DNA from: an uncultured delta proteobacterium
GTDB lineage: Bacteria; Desulfobacterota; Desulfovibrionia; Desulfovibrionales; Desulfovibrionaceae
Length of the DNA stretch: 64,000 nucleotides
Direction of reading: 5' to 3'
NCBI GenBank assembly: GCA_903843965.1
Contig: CAIMRY010000005.1
Span: 110,804 to 174,803, forward strand
Both the position numbers and the translations under genes were made by a program. How positions within the stretch are numbered: position 1 is the first letter of the stretch; the number at the start of each line of letters is the position of its first letter. The notes below the pieces were generated by a model. The model worked only from the letters and a program-made list of their open reading frames with translations, had not been told where the DNA came from and did not search any database. This document shows, in pieces, positions 40,054-48,269 of the stretch.

Positions 40054-40671
40054 ATGCGCGGACTGAAGAAGGGCTTTGCGGCGGGTCTGGTTGTGGCGCT
40101 GCTGGTTGTGGGCGGAGCTGGGAGCGCACTTGCGGCGTACTACAAGCCGTCTTATGCCACCCCAATGTGGGAGGCCCTGCCCACAAGCTTCAATCTGGCT
40201 GGAGACAACTCTCCGTACTATATTACGCCGCTTGGCTTTAATTCCGCCGCGACCCTCAGGATGATCGACCAGACCACCCCCTACCCCTTCGAGACACTGT
40301 TCACCAACCAGAATCTCGCTGCGGAGTTCGGCCAGACCAAGCTTGTCAATAGACTCGGGAACGTCTTGGTGCTCACGCCAGACAACGGCTGCTACGGCTT
40401 TGTCTACGGCAATAGCGACTTTATTCGGGGGAGACTCCTTCAGTCCTTGACCCTCAACAACTCCCTGACCCTGCCTGCGGGGGCCATCATCATCGGGCTG
40501 GGGCTGAACGCCTACCAAACTGGAGACCGCACCTTCGACGATTTCGTCTTTGCCATTTCCAAGACCGCCCCTTTGGGCAGCACGCCCACGCCCATCCCCG
40601 GCGCGCTGTGGCTGCTGGGCAGCGGGCTCGTCGGACTGGCGGGGTTCAAGCGCGCGCGCAAGGGGGCGTAG
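40054..40671 (+). CDS. Secreted protein with PEP-CTERM-like sorting tail, paralogue A
   Basis: 205 residues, GGAGG 6 nt before ATG. Signal peptide to about GSALA, then a 150-residue exported domain, then the tripartite C-terminal tail: PTPIPGALWLLGSG motif, hydrophobic helix and basic end FKRARKGA. This is the signal recognised by exosortases; the locus encodes one at 56336. The exported domain shares blocks with the proteins at 41257 and 42641: ITPLGF, LFTNQNLAAEF, a hydrophobic LTLPAGAIIIGLGLN strand pair and an acidic FDDFVFA. The family is not one I recognise. The protein would be cleaved and attached at the cell surface or released with the polymer. Confidence 0.88.
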   Translation: MRGLKKGFAAGLVVALLVVGGAGSALAAYYKPSYATPMWEALPTSFNLAGDNSPYYITPLGFNSAATLRMIDQTTPYPFETLFTNQNLAAEFGQTKLVNRLGNVLVLTPDNGCYGFVYGNSDFIRGRLLQSLTLNNSLTLPAGAIIIGLGLNAYQTGDRTFDDFVFAISKTAPLGSTPTPIPGALWLLGSGLVGLAGFKRARKGA

Positions 40672-40738
40672 GCAGCAGGACGCAACTGCCCCCCGTTTCC
40701 GGGCCGCCAGTACTCCCGACGAAGATTTCACTCCCCCA

Positions 40739-40754
40739 GGCCTATCGATAGGCC
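40739..40754. promoter_or_regulatory. Perfect 16-bp palindrome, possible protein-binding site
   Basis: GGCCTATCGATAGGCC, 67 bp after the stop of the first sorted-protein gene. No loop, so it is not a terminator; a dimeric regulator site is possible. Confidence 0.35.
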
Positions 40755-40998
40755 ACACCTATTCATCAATAGAAACGTCCTGCACAAATCTATCCCCTGC
40801 TGCTGCCAGCGCGGGCATCGTCCAGGCGATACGCGACAGGCAGCACACATCAGCACCCGCCAAGAGACTCCCCTGCGCGCCCCCCGCAGCAGCGGGCTGA
40901 ATTTTCATGCGCAGCAAGGCCTGCTGGCGCATCACACCTAAAGAACGGCATCAGGCCTGCCGATGAGTTCCGGTGCCAGGGAATACTCCCGCGCGCGC

Positions 40999-41023
40999 GC
41001 ACGGAAGCTTCGTCCGTGCCTTT
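40999..41023 (+). terminator. Hairpin followed by four T residues, possible weak terminator
   Basis: GCACGGA/TCCGTGC stem of 7 bp with a 7-nt loop, then CTTTT. It may end read-through from the first sorted-protein gene, which has no other terminator. Confidence 0.35.
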
Positions 41024-41169
41024 TGGACTGATTTGTTATACATTTGCACGGTCGAGCACAGCCAAAATTGCGTATATTTCTGGGAAATTGCATACGTATT
41101 TAAGCATATCATGCTGAAATTATAACAGAATGATCATATTCAAAATTATTGTGGCGAATTCGCCCTGAG

Positions 41170-41214
41170 CAATACTGAATCGTATTGACATGCGTCGCAG
41201 CTGCTTGTTATACT
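41170..41214 (+). promoter_or_regulatory. Strong sigma-70 promoter with inverted repeat overlapping the -35 box
   Basis: TTGACA (41185-41190), 18-nt spacer, TATACT (41209-41214). The inverted repeat CAATAC-TGAATC-GTATTG (41170-41187) shares its right arm with the -35 element, so a protein bound there would compete with RNA polymerase. It lies 43 nt before the start of the sorted protein at 41257 and probably drives 41257-43885. Confidence 0.75.
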
Positions 41215-41256
41215 ATCTATACCAAAGCGCAACAACAGAGTATGCGGGAGTGGATG

Positions 41257-41856
41257 ATGAAAGGACTCGTGAAAGGCCTCGTGACAACGGCACTGAGCAT
41301 GAGCCTTGGCGTCCTCCTTGCCGGAGGCGCCCTGGCCGGGTACTACCCCAACAACATCGACACCCTGACGACCTTCATGACCGGGGCCTCCTACGAAATT
41401 TACACCGGCTCGCCCCTTTCCGGCGCGTACAACCTGACGCCCCTGGGCTTCGAGGCGGGGGACACCATCCAGTTCAAGACCGCAGCCGCTGGCGAGGTTC
41501 TGTTCACCAACCAGAACCTGGCCGCCGAGTTCAACAAGGGCTGGAAAACTGCGGACCTGACCAGCGCGATCTTCAAGGACCAGACGACCACCCTGGAGGC
41601 AGGCGTCAACGAGGCGAGCCGGGTCGCGGTGCTGAAATTGACCCAGGACTGGACAGTGAGTTCTGGCCTGACCCTGAAGGCCGGCACCCTGATCCTGGGC
41701 CTCAACGATGACGGCTCCACGGACGGCGATTTCGACGACTTCATCCTGGCCGCCAAGGTCAAGGCCGCGCCCACGCCCATCCCGGGCGCGGTGTGGCTGC
41801 TGGGAAGCGGCTTGTTGGGCGTCATGGGCTTCAAGCGCGCGCACAAGAACGCGTAG
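41257..41856 (+). CDS. Secreted protein with PEP-CTERM-like sorting tail, paralogue B
   Basis: 199 residues. Start at 41257 chosen because GGGAG ends 6 nt upstream; an ATG at 41254 is also possible. Signal peptide to about GGALA; exported domain with NLTPLGFEAGDTIQF, LFTNQNLAAEFNKGW, LTLKAGTLILGLNDDG and DFDDFILAA; sorting tail TPIPGAVWLLGSGLLG, then FKRAHKNA. It is a clear paralogue of the proteins at 40054 and 42641, and closest to 42641 in the strand blocks. The promoter just upstream suggests high, regulated expression. No enzymatic residues are evident; a structural or matrix protein is likely. Confidence 0.9.
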   Translation: MKGLVKGLVTTALSMSLGVLLAGGALAGYYPNNIDTLTTFMTGASYEIYTGSPLSGAYNLTPLGFEAGDTIQFKTAAAGEVLFTNQNLAAEFNKGWKTADLTSAIFKDQTTTLEAGVNEASRVAVLKLTQDWTVSSGLTLKAGTLILGLNDDGSTDGDFDDFILAAKVKAAPTPIPGAVWLLGSGLLGVMGFKRAHKNA

Positions 41857-41935
41857 GTTCCGACAACCTCCCCCCAGGCCGGTTCATGCTGCTTCGCCGG
41901 GGGGATCAATGCACATCACGCCTGGAGGTTCTGTC

Positions 41936-42607
41936 GTGAGGAAAATCTTGTTCGCCTGCGTTCTTTGCGTCTCCGTCGCCCTGTCCGGCGTCGGTGTCGG
42001 CAATGCGACGCCCATCGACTTTTCCGCCAGCTACACCGCTGACAACTACGTCGACTCCTTCACCATCTCCTCCGGCGGGACGACCATCGCGAGCTTCGGC
42101 TCCAAAACCACGTCCTGGCAGAGTTCGGCCACGGTCAGTTCTGTGCTCGATTTCAAGCCCGGCACCGAGTACACGGCCACCTGGACGCTGCGCAATGTGG
42201 ACTATACGTCCGGGTTCAGCGGCTCCGCATACCCGGCCTCCAGCATGGGCTCAGGCAACCCCATGGCCTTTGTCGGACAGCTCACCGTCGGCGGCGCCAC
42301 GTACACCTCCTCGGCCAACGGCCTCTGGAAGGTCGACGGCGCCAATCCCTTCCAGTACGGAACCAACGGCCAGCAGCAGCTGATCTGGACGACGAACAAC
42401 GGCAACAACGGCGTCGGGGGCATTCCCGTCAGCGCCTACTGGATCGGCAGCAGCAAGGACGGCTCCGACGCCAACGGCCTGTTCACAGTGACCGCCAGCT
42501 TCAAGACCGGTTCGCCCACGCCGGTCCCCGGCGCGGTGTGGCTGCTGGGCAGCGGCCTCTTGGGCGTCATGGGCTTCAAGCGCACGCGCAAGGCTGAACA
42601 GGCCTAG
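41936..42607 (+). CDS. Secreted protein with PEP-CTERM-like sorting tail, unrelated exported domain
   Basis: 223 residues from a GTG preceded by GGAGG at 7 nt; an ATG at 41910 lacks such a site. Signal peptide RKILFACVLCVSVALSG, then a beta-rich Ser/Thr/Gly-rich domain (YTADNYVDSFTISSGGTTI, YTATWTLRNVDYTSGF) and the sorting tail TPVPGAVWLLGSGLLG with FKRTRKAEQA. Its exported domain does not resemble the three paralogues around it; only the tail is shared. The fold looks like a carbohydrate-binding or adhesive beta-sandwich, but I cannot assign a family. Confidence 0.87.
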   Translation: MRKILFACVLCVSVALSGVGVGNATPIDFSASYTADNYVDSFTISSGGTTIASFGSKTTSWQSSATVSSVLDFKPGTEYTATWTLRNVDYTSGFSGSAYPASSMGSGNPMAFVGQLTVGGATYTSSANGLWKVDGANPFQYGTNGQQQLIWTTNNGNNGVGGIPVSAYWIGSSKDGSDANGLFTVTASFKTGSPTPVPGAVWLLGSGLLGVMGFKRTRKAEQA

Positions 42608-42640
42608 TCCTTTGAACACGGACGACAACGGGAGAGGACC

Positions 42641-43258
42641 ATGCTGAAAAAACTGACGACCACTGCGGCGCTGGCCCTGGCCTTTGCACTGGCGGGCGCG
42701 GGCAGCGCGCATGCCACCAACTGGTATCCTTATAACATCAACACCCTCACCACATACCTGGACAAGGCGGGCGCCTCGTATGAGGCCTACGTCGGCAAGG
42801 CCCTGTCCGGGCTGTACGAGATCACGCCCCTGGCCTATGAGGCGGCGGACAAAATCCAGCTGCGGGACTCGTTTGAGGCCGGTGACGTTCTGTTCACCAA
42901 CACCAAGGTGGAGAGCCAGCGCGGAAAATGGAAGACCGTGGACGTGACTGAAGCCGTCTTCTACGACACCAGCCTCAAGTCGAAAAACGACCGTTTCATC
43001 GACCTGCTGGACCCCAAAAGGGTCGAGGTGATGGAGCTGACCAAGGACTGGGTCGTGAACAAGAAGCTGACCCTGAGCGCCGGCACGCTGATCCTCGGCC
43101 TGAATGACCGAGGTTCCTGCGACAAGGACTTCGACGACTTCATCCTGGCCGCCAGGGGCAAGAGCGCGCCCACGCCCGTGCCCGGCGCGGTGTGGCTGCT
43201 GGGCATCGGCCTGTTGGGCCTCCTGGGCTTCAAGCACGCGCGCAGGAACCCGGCCTGA
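42641..43258 (+). CDS. Secreted protein with PEP-CTERM-like sorting tail, paralogue C
   Basis: 205 residues, GGGAGAGG upstream. Signal peptide to about GSAHA. The exported domain repeats the blocks of paralogues A and B: NINTLTTYLDKAGASYEAYV (close to the start of B), ITPLAYEAADKIQL, VLFTNTKVES, LTLSAGTLILGLNDRG and DFDDFILAA. Tail: TPVPGAVWLLGIGLLGLLG then FKHARRNPA, with an isoleucine in place of the usual serine. Part of the same transcript as 41257 and 41936. Confidence 0.9.
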   Translation: MLKKLTTTAALALAFALAGAGSAHATNWYPYNINTLTTYLDKAGASYEAYVGKALSGLYEITPLAYEAADKIQLRDSFEAGDVLFTNTKVESQRGKWKTVDVTEAVFYDTSLKSKNDRFIDLLDPKRVEVMELTKDWVVNKKLTLSAGTLILGLNDRGSCDKDFDDFILAARGKSAPTPVPGAVWLLGIGLLGLLGFKHARRNPA

Positions 43259-43396
43259 ACCCAATTTCCCTGCGCGCTGCCCATGGGACCGCTGTTTGCG
43301 GGGGCAACGACAGCCGCATGACCGTCACGCACACGCACGGCCCGAGCAAACGGGCTGGAGCGTTCGGGGAACGCCAGCCAAGATGAGGATGCACAC

Positions 43397-43885
43397 ATGA
43401 AGATGAACAAAGACGTCACCATCTGCTTTCGCACCAACGCCAAGCTCCAGGCCGACCTGAAGGCCGCAGCGGAGCAGCAGCAGGTCAACGTGTCCGCCCT
43501 CATCAATTCTCTCCTGGCCGACTACCTGAGCGCCAGAAACGGCAGCGACAAGCGCCGCCACACCCGCAAGGACGCCAGCATCCCAGTCATCATCAACGGC
43601 GAGAGCGCCTCCGGAACGGTGCTGCTCACCGGCACCATCCAGGACGTGTCCCTCGGAGGCGTGCGCATCGCCATCCCCAGCCAGGAGCAGGCCACCCTGA
43701 TCATCAACGCCCAGGTCAAGGACTTCGAGATCGTCTTCCGCCTGCCCGACGGCAGCACCCGCCCGGTCAGCATGACCTGCAAGCCCTCCCGCGTGAGCAA
43801 GATCGGCGAGGACCTGCACATCGGCGCCGTTTTCCAGAACGGAGACCTGCAAAGCTACTTCGAAATCCAAAGCTTCCTGATGTAA
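43397..43885 (+). CDS. Ribbon-helix-helix / PilZ fusion, probable c-di-GMP-responsive regulator
   Basis: 162 residues. Residues 5-46 fit a ribbon-helix-helix fold: a strand DVTICFRTN, helix AKLQADLKAAAEQQ, turn QVNVS and helix ALINSLLADYLS, as in CopG/Arc-type DNA-binding proteins. From about 51 a PilZ domain follows with both c-di-GMP motifs: R53xxxR57 (RRHTR) and D83xS85xxG (DVSLGG). So it could bind DNA as a dimer and change its binding on c-di-GMP. It lies directly after the sorted proteins and before the sugar-transferase gene. The inverted repeats at 41170 and 39970 are candidate targets (inference). Confidence 0.82.
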   Translation: MKMNKDVTICFRTNAKLQADLKAAAEQQQVNVSALINSLLADYLSARNGSDKRRHTRKDASIPVIINGESASGTVLLTGTIQDVSLGGVRIAIPSQEQATLIINAQVKDFEIVFRLPDGSTRPVSMTCKPSRVSKIGEDLHIGAVFQNGDLQSYFEIQSFLM

Positions 43886-44071
43886 CGCGGCCCTGAGCTC
43901 CGCCGAAGGACCGCCGCCAAAGGACCGCCGCCGGAGCACACAGCGCAGGCGCACGATGCCCTTGCCGCGCCGACCGCTTTGGGCTAATGTTGCGGCTATT
44001 GCGTTGCGCAGGCCCCTCCCGGCGCGGCCAGACTCCACAACCATGAATCCCACTGGGGGAGCTGCCCGCGC

Positions 44072-45712
44072 ATGTCACCGCTGTTGCTCCTCGTCCTGGC
44101 CCTGATCCTCAGCGCATCGGTCTCCGCGCTGCTGGTTCGGACCAGCGCCCACGCGGCCCAGGGCTTCATGGACCAGCCGGGCGGACGCAAGGTCCACGAC
44201 CACCCCATCCCGCGCACGGGCGGCATCGCCGTCTTCGTGGGCGCGCTGGCGCCCATGCTGGGCCAGCTGGGCCAGGACAGGCTGCTCTCGGGCTTTGCCG
44301 CCGGGGCGCTGGTCCTGGTCGTCTTCGGCCTCATCGACGACTACCGGGGCCTGGACTACCGGCTCAAGTTCCTGGGCCAGGTGCTGGCCTGCGCGGCCCT
44401 GATCCTGGTCTCCGGGCTGGGCATCCACACCCTGGGCGAGCTGTGGCCGGGGACGACGGCGGACCTGGGCGTCTTCTGGCCCGTGGGCACGCTGTTCTTC
44501 CTGCTCACGGCCATCAACGCCGTGAACTTCAGCGACGGGCTCGACGGCCTGGCCGGCGGCATCAGCCTGCTCATCCTGGCCTGCGTGGCCCTGCTGGCCT
44601 TTTTCGCGGAGCAGTCCACGGTGCTGGTCCTTAGCCTGTGCGCCGTGGGCGGGCTGGTGGGCTTCCTGCGCCTCAACGTGCACCCGGCCGTGATCTTCAT
44701 GGGCGACACGGGCAGCCAGTTTTTGGGCTACACTCTGGGCGTGTGCCTCATCGCCCTGACCCAGCAGCAGAGCATCTACAGCCCGCTTTTGCCGCTGTTT
44801 CTGCTGGGCACGCCCCTGCTCGACCTGATCATGGTGGTGTACCAGCGCCTGGCCAAGGGCCAAAGCCCCTTCAAGCCGGACCAGAACCACCTGCACCACA
44901 AGCTGTTGCTCAACGGGTTGGACCACTCCCAGTCGGTGACGCTGATCCACGCGGGCAACCTGCTCATGCTGGCCCTGGGGTTCTCCCTGCGCTTCTCGCG
45001 CGACTACCTCCTGGCCGCCATCTACGTGGGGCTGGTGGCCGCGCTGCTGGGCTGCATCATCGGCATCCGCGCACGCTACGGCCTGCGGGTGCGCATCCAG
45101 CAGCTGCTGCGCTCTGGCTTTGGCGCGCTGGTGGCCGGAGCCACCCCGCTGTACAGCCTGCCGGCGCTGGAGCGCGCGGCCTGGCTCATCTTCGTCGGCG
45201 TCTTCACGGCCACCTTCCTCTTTCTCCCGGCCATGGCCACGGGGGTCGACAGAACCCTGGGCGCGGGTTTTTTGGGCATTGGCGCGGCCGGGGCCGTGCT
45301 CTACCGGGCCAGCCAGCGCTGGTTCGACCAGTACCTGCGCCTGGCGGCCTATGCGACCCTGCTCGTGGCGGTCATCACCCACGCCAACGCCGATGCGCCC
45401 GGCGCCCTGGTCAGCCAGGTCAACCGCTGCCTGTTCCTGGCCCTGGGCGTGGCCTATTCCGCGTACGTGGTCATCAGCCGGGAGCGGCTGCAACTCGACA
45501 GCATGGACATCCTGCTCATCGCCCTGGCCGTGTTCGCCCTGTTCACCCCGATCACGGAGAGCTTCCCCTCGGCCCAGATGGTGCTGGCCAAGACCCTGCT
45601 CGGCGGCCTGTGCATCAACCTCGTGATGAACAAGCCCGCCGCGTTGCGCAAACCCTTCGTTCTGCTTTGCCTGGCGGCCTGCCTTGCCATCTTCGCGCGT
45701 TCAGGGCTATAA
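44072..45712 (+). CDS. Undecaprenyl-phosphate sugar-1-phosphate transferase (WecA/MraY family) with extended membrane region
   Basis: 546 residues, longer than WecA (about 370). The first 340 residues hold the family motifs: GRKVHDHPIPRTGGIA, the aspartate pair LIDDYRG, NAVNFSDGLDGLAGG, IFMGDTGSQFLGY and the histidine motif NHLHHKLLL. The last 200 residues add several hydrophobic helices, as in homologues from other exosortase loci. It would start repeat-unit assembly by putting a sugar phosphate, probably GlcNAc-1-P type, on undecaprenyl phosphate. Start ATG after GGGGGAG at 10-11 nt. Confidence 0.92.
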   Translation: MSPLLLLVLALILSASVSALLVRTSAHAAQGFMDQPGGRKVHDHPIPRTGGIAVFVGALAPMLGQLGQDRLLSGFAAGALVLVVFGLIDDYRGLDYRLKFLGQVLACAALILVSGLGIHTLGELWPGTTADLGVFWPVGTLFFLLTAINAVNFSDGLDGLAGGISLLILACVALLAFFAEQSTVLVLSLCAVGGLVGFLRLNVHPAVIFMGDTGSQFLGYTLGVCLIALTQQQSIYSPLLPLFLLGTPLLDLIMVVYQRLAKGQSPFKPDQNHLHHKLLLNGLDHSQSVTLIHAGNLLMLALGFSLRFSRDYLLAAIYVGLVAALLGCIIGIRARYGLRVRIQQLLRSGFGALVAGATPLYSLPALERAAWLIFVGVFTATFLFLPAMATGVDRTLGAGFLGIGAAGAVLYRASQRWFDQYLRLAAYATLLVAVITHANADAPGALVSQVNRCLFLALGVAYSAYVVISRERLQLDSMDILLIALAVFALFTPITESFPSAQMVLAKTLLGGLCINLVMNKPAALRKPFVLLCLAACLAIFARSGL

Positions 45713-45754
45713 ATCAGACGGATAGACCATCACAAAAGCTCCAAGGAGTCCCCC

Positions 45755-48145
45755 TTGAAACCTACCCTACGCTTCCTGGCCCTGGCGGCGCTGATTTTTG
45801 CCCTGGCGGCCTGCGGCTCCTCCCAGGACCGCCGCGACTCGTTCTTCTCCAAGGCCAAACAGCTTGAAGCCGAGGGCAAGCACCAGGACGCCCAGGTGGA
45901 GCTGAAGAACGCCATCAAGATCGATCCCAAGTTCGCCCAAGGGTACTCCCTGCTGGGCAACGTGCAGTTGCAGGAACGCAACTGGCCGGGCGCCTTCGCC
46001 AGCTTCCAGCGGGCCACGGAGCTCGACCCCGAGGACCTGGACGCCCAGCTGGGCCTGTGCAAGCTCTACCTGCTGAGCCGCAACCTGGACAAGGCCGAGG
46101 CCAAGGCCGACCTGATCCTGGCCAAACAGCCGGGGCACGTGGAGGCGGGCGTCATCAAGTCCATCGCCCTGACCAGACAGAACCGCGGGCCCGAGGCCCT
46201 GACCCTGCTGGACAAGCTGCAGCAGGCCAATCCGGACAGCCCGGACGTGTTCATCGCGCAGAGCGAGGCCCACACAGCCCTGAAGGACGAGGCCGCAGCC
46301 GAAAAGGTGCTGTTGCTGGGTCTGGGCAAAAACCCGCGCCACCTGCTCCTGAACCTGCAGCTGGCCAACCTTTTCGCCAGGCAGGGCCGCAACCAGGAGG
46401 CCGAGAAGCGCTTCAACGACATCGTGGCCCTGGACCCGAACAATGCCGCAGCCAACATGCTGCTGGTAAACTTCTATTTCCAGTCCGGCCAGCAGGACAA
46501 GGCCACCCAGGCGCTTTCGGCGCTGTCGCAGCGCTACCCCAAGGAGGCCTCCTACCGCGTGGCCCAGGCCCAGTCGGCCATGGCCGCAGGCAGGCCCGCC
46601 GAGGCCGAGGCCATCCTGACGCGCGGGCTCAAGGACATTCCCGAGGCCAACGAGCTGCGCCTGGCCCTGGCCGAGCAGCACCTGCGCACCGGCCAGTTCG
46701 CCAAGGTCGAGCCCGTGCTCCAGCCCATGATCGACAAAGACCCCGACCACCCGCAGTCCGTGGCCGCGCGGCGGCTTTTGGCCAACGCCTACATGGCCGC
46801 GCAGCAGCCGGACAAGGCCAGGGCCCAGCTTGACGCGCTGTTCAAGCGCAACCCCAGGGACACCGAGGGCCGCCTCATCGCGGGCGCGCTGGACATGCAG
46901 ACCGGCAAGACCCGCGAGGCCATCGTGGCCCTGCGCGAGGTGGTCGACGCCGACCCCAAAAACCTGCGCGCGGCGGAGCTTCTGGCCCGGGCCCACATCA
47001 AAAACAGCGAGCCCGCCCTGGCCGAGACCGTGCTGAACAAGTTCGTGGCCGACAACCCGGACAGCGTTCCGGCGCGCATGATGCTGGTGGAGACCCTGCT
47101 GGGCCTGGGCAAGAACGACCGCGCCCTGGGCGAGCTGGGCGCCATGGCCGGGCCGGAGCAGAAGAACCCGGCCGTGTTTCTGACCCTGGGCGACATGCAG
47201 GCCCGCAAACAGAACCTCGGCGCAGCCAAAAACGCCTACAGACGCGCCACAGAGGTCGCACCCAAGGACCCCGCCGGGCACCTCCGGCTGGGCCGCCTGC
47301 TCTGGGCCGGGCGCGACGCACGCGGGGCCCTGGCCGCCTTTGACCAGGCCCTGGCCCTGGCCCCGGACTCCCGCGAGGCGGCCGAGGCCAAGGTCGGGCT
47401 GCTGATGCAGGACAAGCGCGCGGCAGAGGCTTTGGCCTTCGCCAAACAGTTTCTGGCCGCCAGGCCGGACGACGCCTTTGCGCACACCCTGGTGGGCCGC
47501 ATCATGATGGACACCGGCGACGCAGCCGGGGCCGAAGCCCAGCTGACCAAGGCCGTGCAGCTGGCCCCGGACGTGCCCGCCGCCTACCAGTTCCTGGGCA
47601 TGCTCTACATCCGCCAGGGCAAGCTCGAAGCCGGGCTGGGCAAATACCGCGAGGCCTTTGCCGCCAACCCGGACAACATCGGGGCGGGCCTGGCCCTGGC
47701 CACGCTGCTGCAATCGAGCAACAACCGGGCCGAGGCCATCAAGGTCTACGAGAAGATTCTGGTCAAGAACCCGGACTATCCCCCGGCGGTGAACAACCTG
47801 GCCTACCTCTACGCCGAGGGCCAGCCCGGCCCGGACGAGCTGGCCAAGGCCCAGGCCCTGGCCGAGAAGCTCAAGGCCGTGGACGCCCCGGCCAGCTACG
47901 ACACCATCGGCTGGGTGCAGTACAGGCTGGGCAACAAGGAGGAGGCCCTGAAGTACCTCCTGCGCGCCTGGGACAAGGCCAATGGCCTGCCCACGGTGGC
48001 CTACCATCTGGGCGTGGTCTACCAGGCCAAGGGCGACGGCCCCACTGCGGCCCGGTGGCTGGACAAGGCCCTGGCGGGCAAGACCCAGTTCCCCGAGCGC
48101 GCGGCGGCCAGCGCCGAGCTGGCCAAACTGCGCGGCAAGAAGTAG
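45755..48145 (+). CDS. prsT: PrsT-like TPR-repeat lipoprotein of the exosortase/exopolysaccharide system
   Basis: 796 residues from a TTG start, with AAGGAG 7 nt upstream. Signal peptide with lipobox LAAC. The mature protein is almost entirely tetratricopeptide repeats (some twenty, e.g. AQVELKNAIKIDPKFAQGYS and AYQFLGMLYIRQGKLEAGL). The start pattern DRRDSFFSKAKQLEAEGKHQ is typical of the TPR lipoprotein named PrsT in PEP-CTERM systems. It would be a periplasmic or outer-membrane scaffold for export of the polymer or of sorted proteins. Name assigned by architecture and context. Confidence 0.85.
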   Translation: MKPTLRFLALAALIFALAACGSSQDRRDSFFSKAKQLEAEGKHQDAQVELKNAIKIDPKFAQGYSLLGNVQLQERNWPGAFASFQRATELDPEDLDAQLGLCKLYLLSRNLDKAEAKADLILAKQPGHVEAGVIKSIALTRQNRGPEALTLLDKLQQANPDSPDVFIAQSEAHTALKDEAAAEKVLLLGLGKNPRHLLLNLQLANLFARQGRNQEAEKRFNDIVALDPNNAAANMLLVNFYFQSGQQDKATQALSALSQRYPKEASYRVAQAQSAMAAGRPAEAEAILTRGLKDIPEANELRLALAEQHLRTGQFAKVEPVLQPMIDKDPDHPQSVAARRLLANAYMAAQQPDKARAQLDALFKRNPRDTEGRLIAGALDMQTGKTREAIVALREVVDADPKNLRAAELLARAHIKNSEPALAETVLNKFVADNPDSVPARMMLVETLLGLGKNDRALGELGAMAGPEQKNPAVFLTLGDMQARKQNLGAAKNAYRRATEVAPKDPAGHLRLGRLLWAGRDARGALAAFDQALALAPDSREAAEAKVGLLMQDKRAAEALAFAKQFLAARPDDAFAHTLVGRIMMDTGDAAGAEAQLTKAVQLAPDVPAAYQFLGMLYIRQGKLEAGLGKYREAFAANPDNIGAGLALATLLQSSNNRAEAIKVYEKILVKNPDYPPAVNNLAYLYAEGQPGPDELAKAQALAEKLKAVDAPASYDTIGWVQYRLGNKEEALKYLLRAWDKANGLPTVAYHLGVVYQAKGDGPTAARWLDKALAGKTQFPERAAASAELAKLRGKK

Positions 48146-48269
48146 CCGCCCGTGACGCGCGGGCGCGGCCCGGACGCGCGGGCCGGACACGAGGCCCGGC
48201 ATGCGGACCAGAGACACGGCAATGGCGCAGGCTGATGGCGGCCTGGCCCGCAGGAGCGCCAAAGAGCCC

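Larger units (their letters stand above)
40672..41256 (+). other. Long regulatory intergenic region before the second sorted-protein gene
   Basis: 585 bp without a convincing gene. The left part is GC-rich and holds a perfect 16-bp palindrome (40739-40754) and a hairpin (40999-41019). The right 220 bp is AT-rich and contains near direct repeats AATTGCGTATATTT and AATTGCATACGTATTT (about 41065-41105), a 12-bp palindrome GGCGAATTCGCC (41153-41164) and the promoter with its inverted repeat. Such a length and density of symmetric elements suggests a regulated promoter. Confidence 0.6.
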
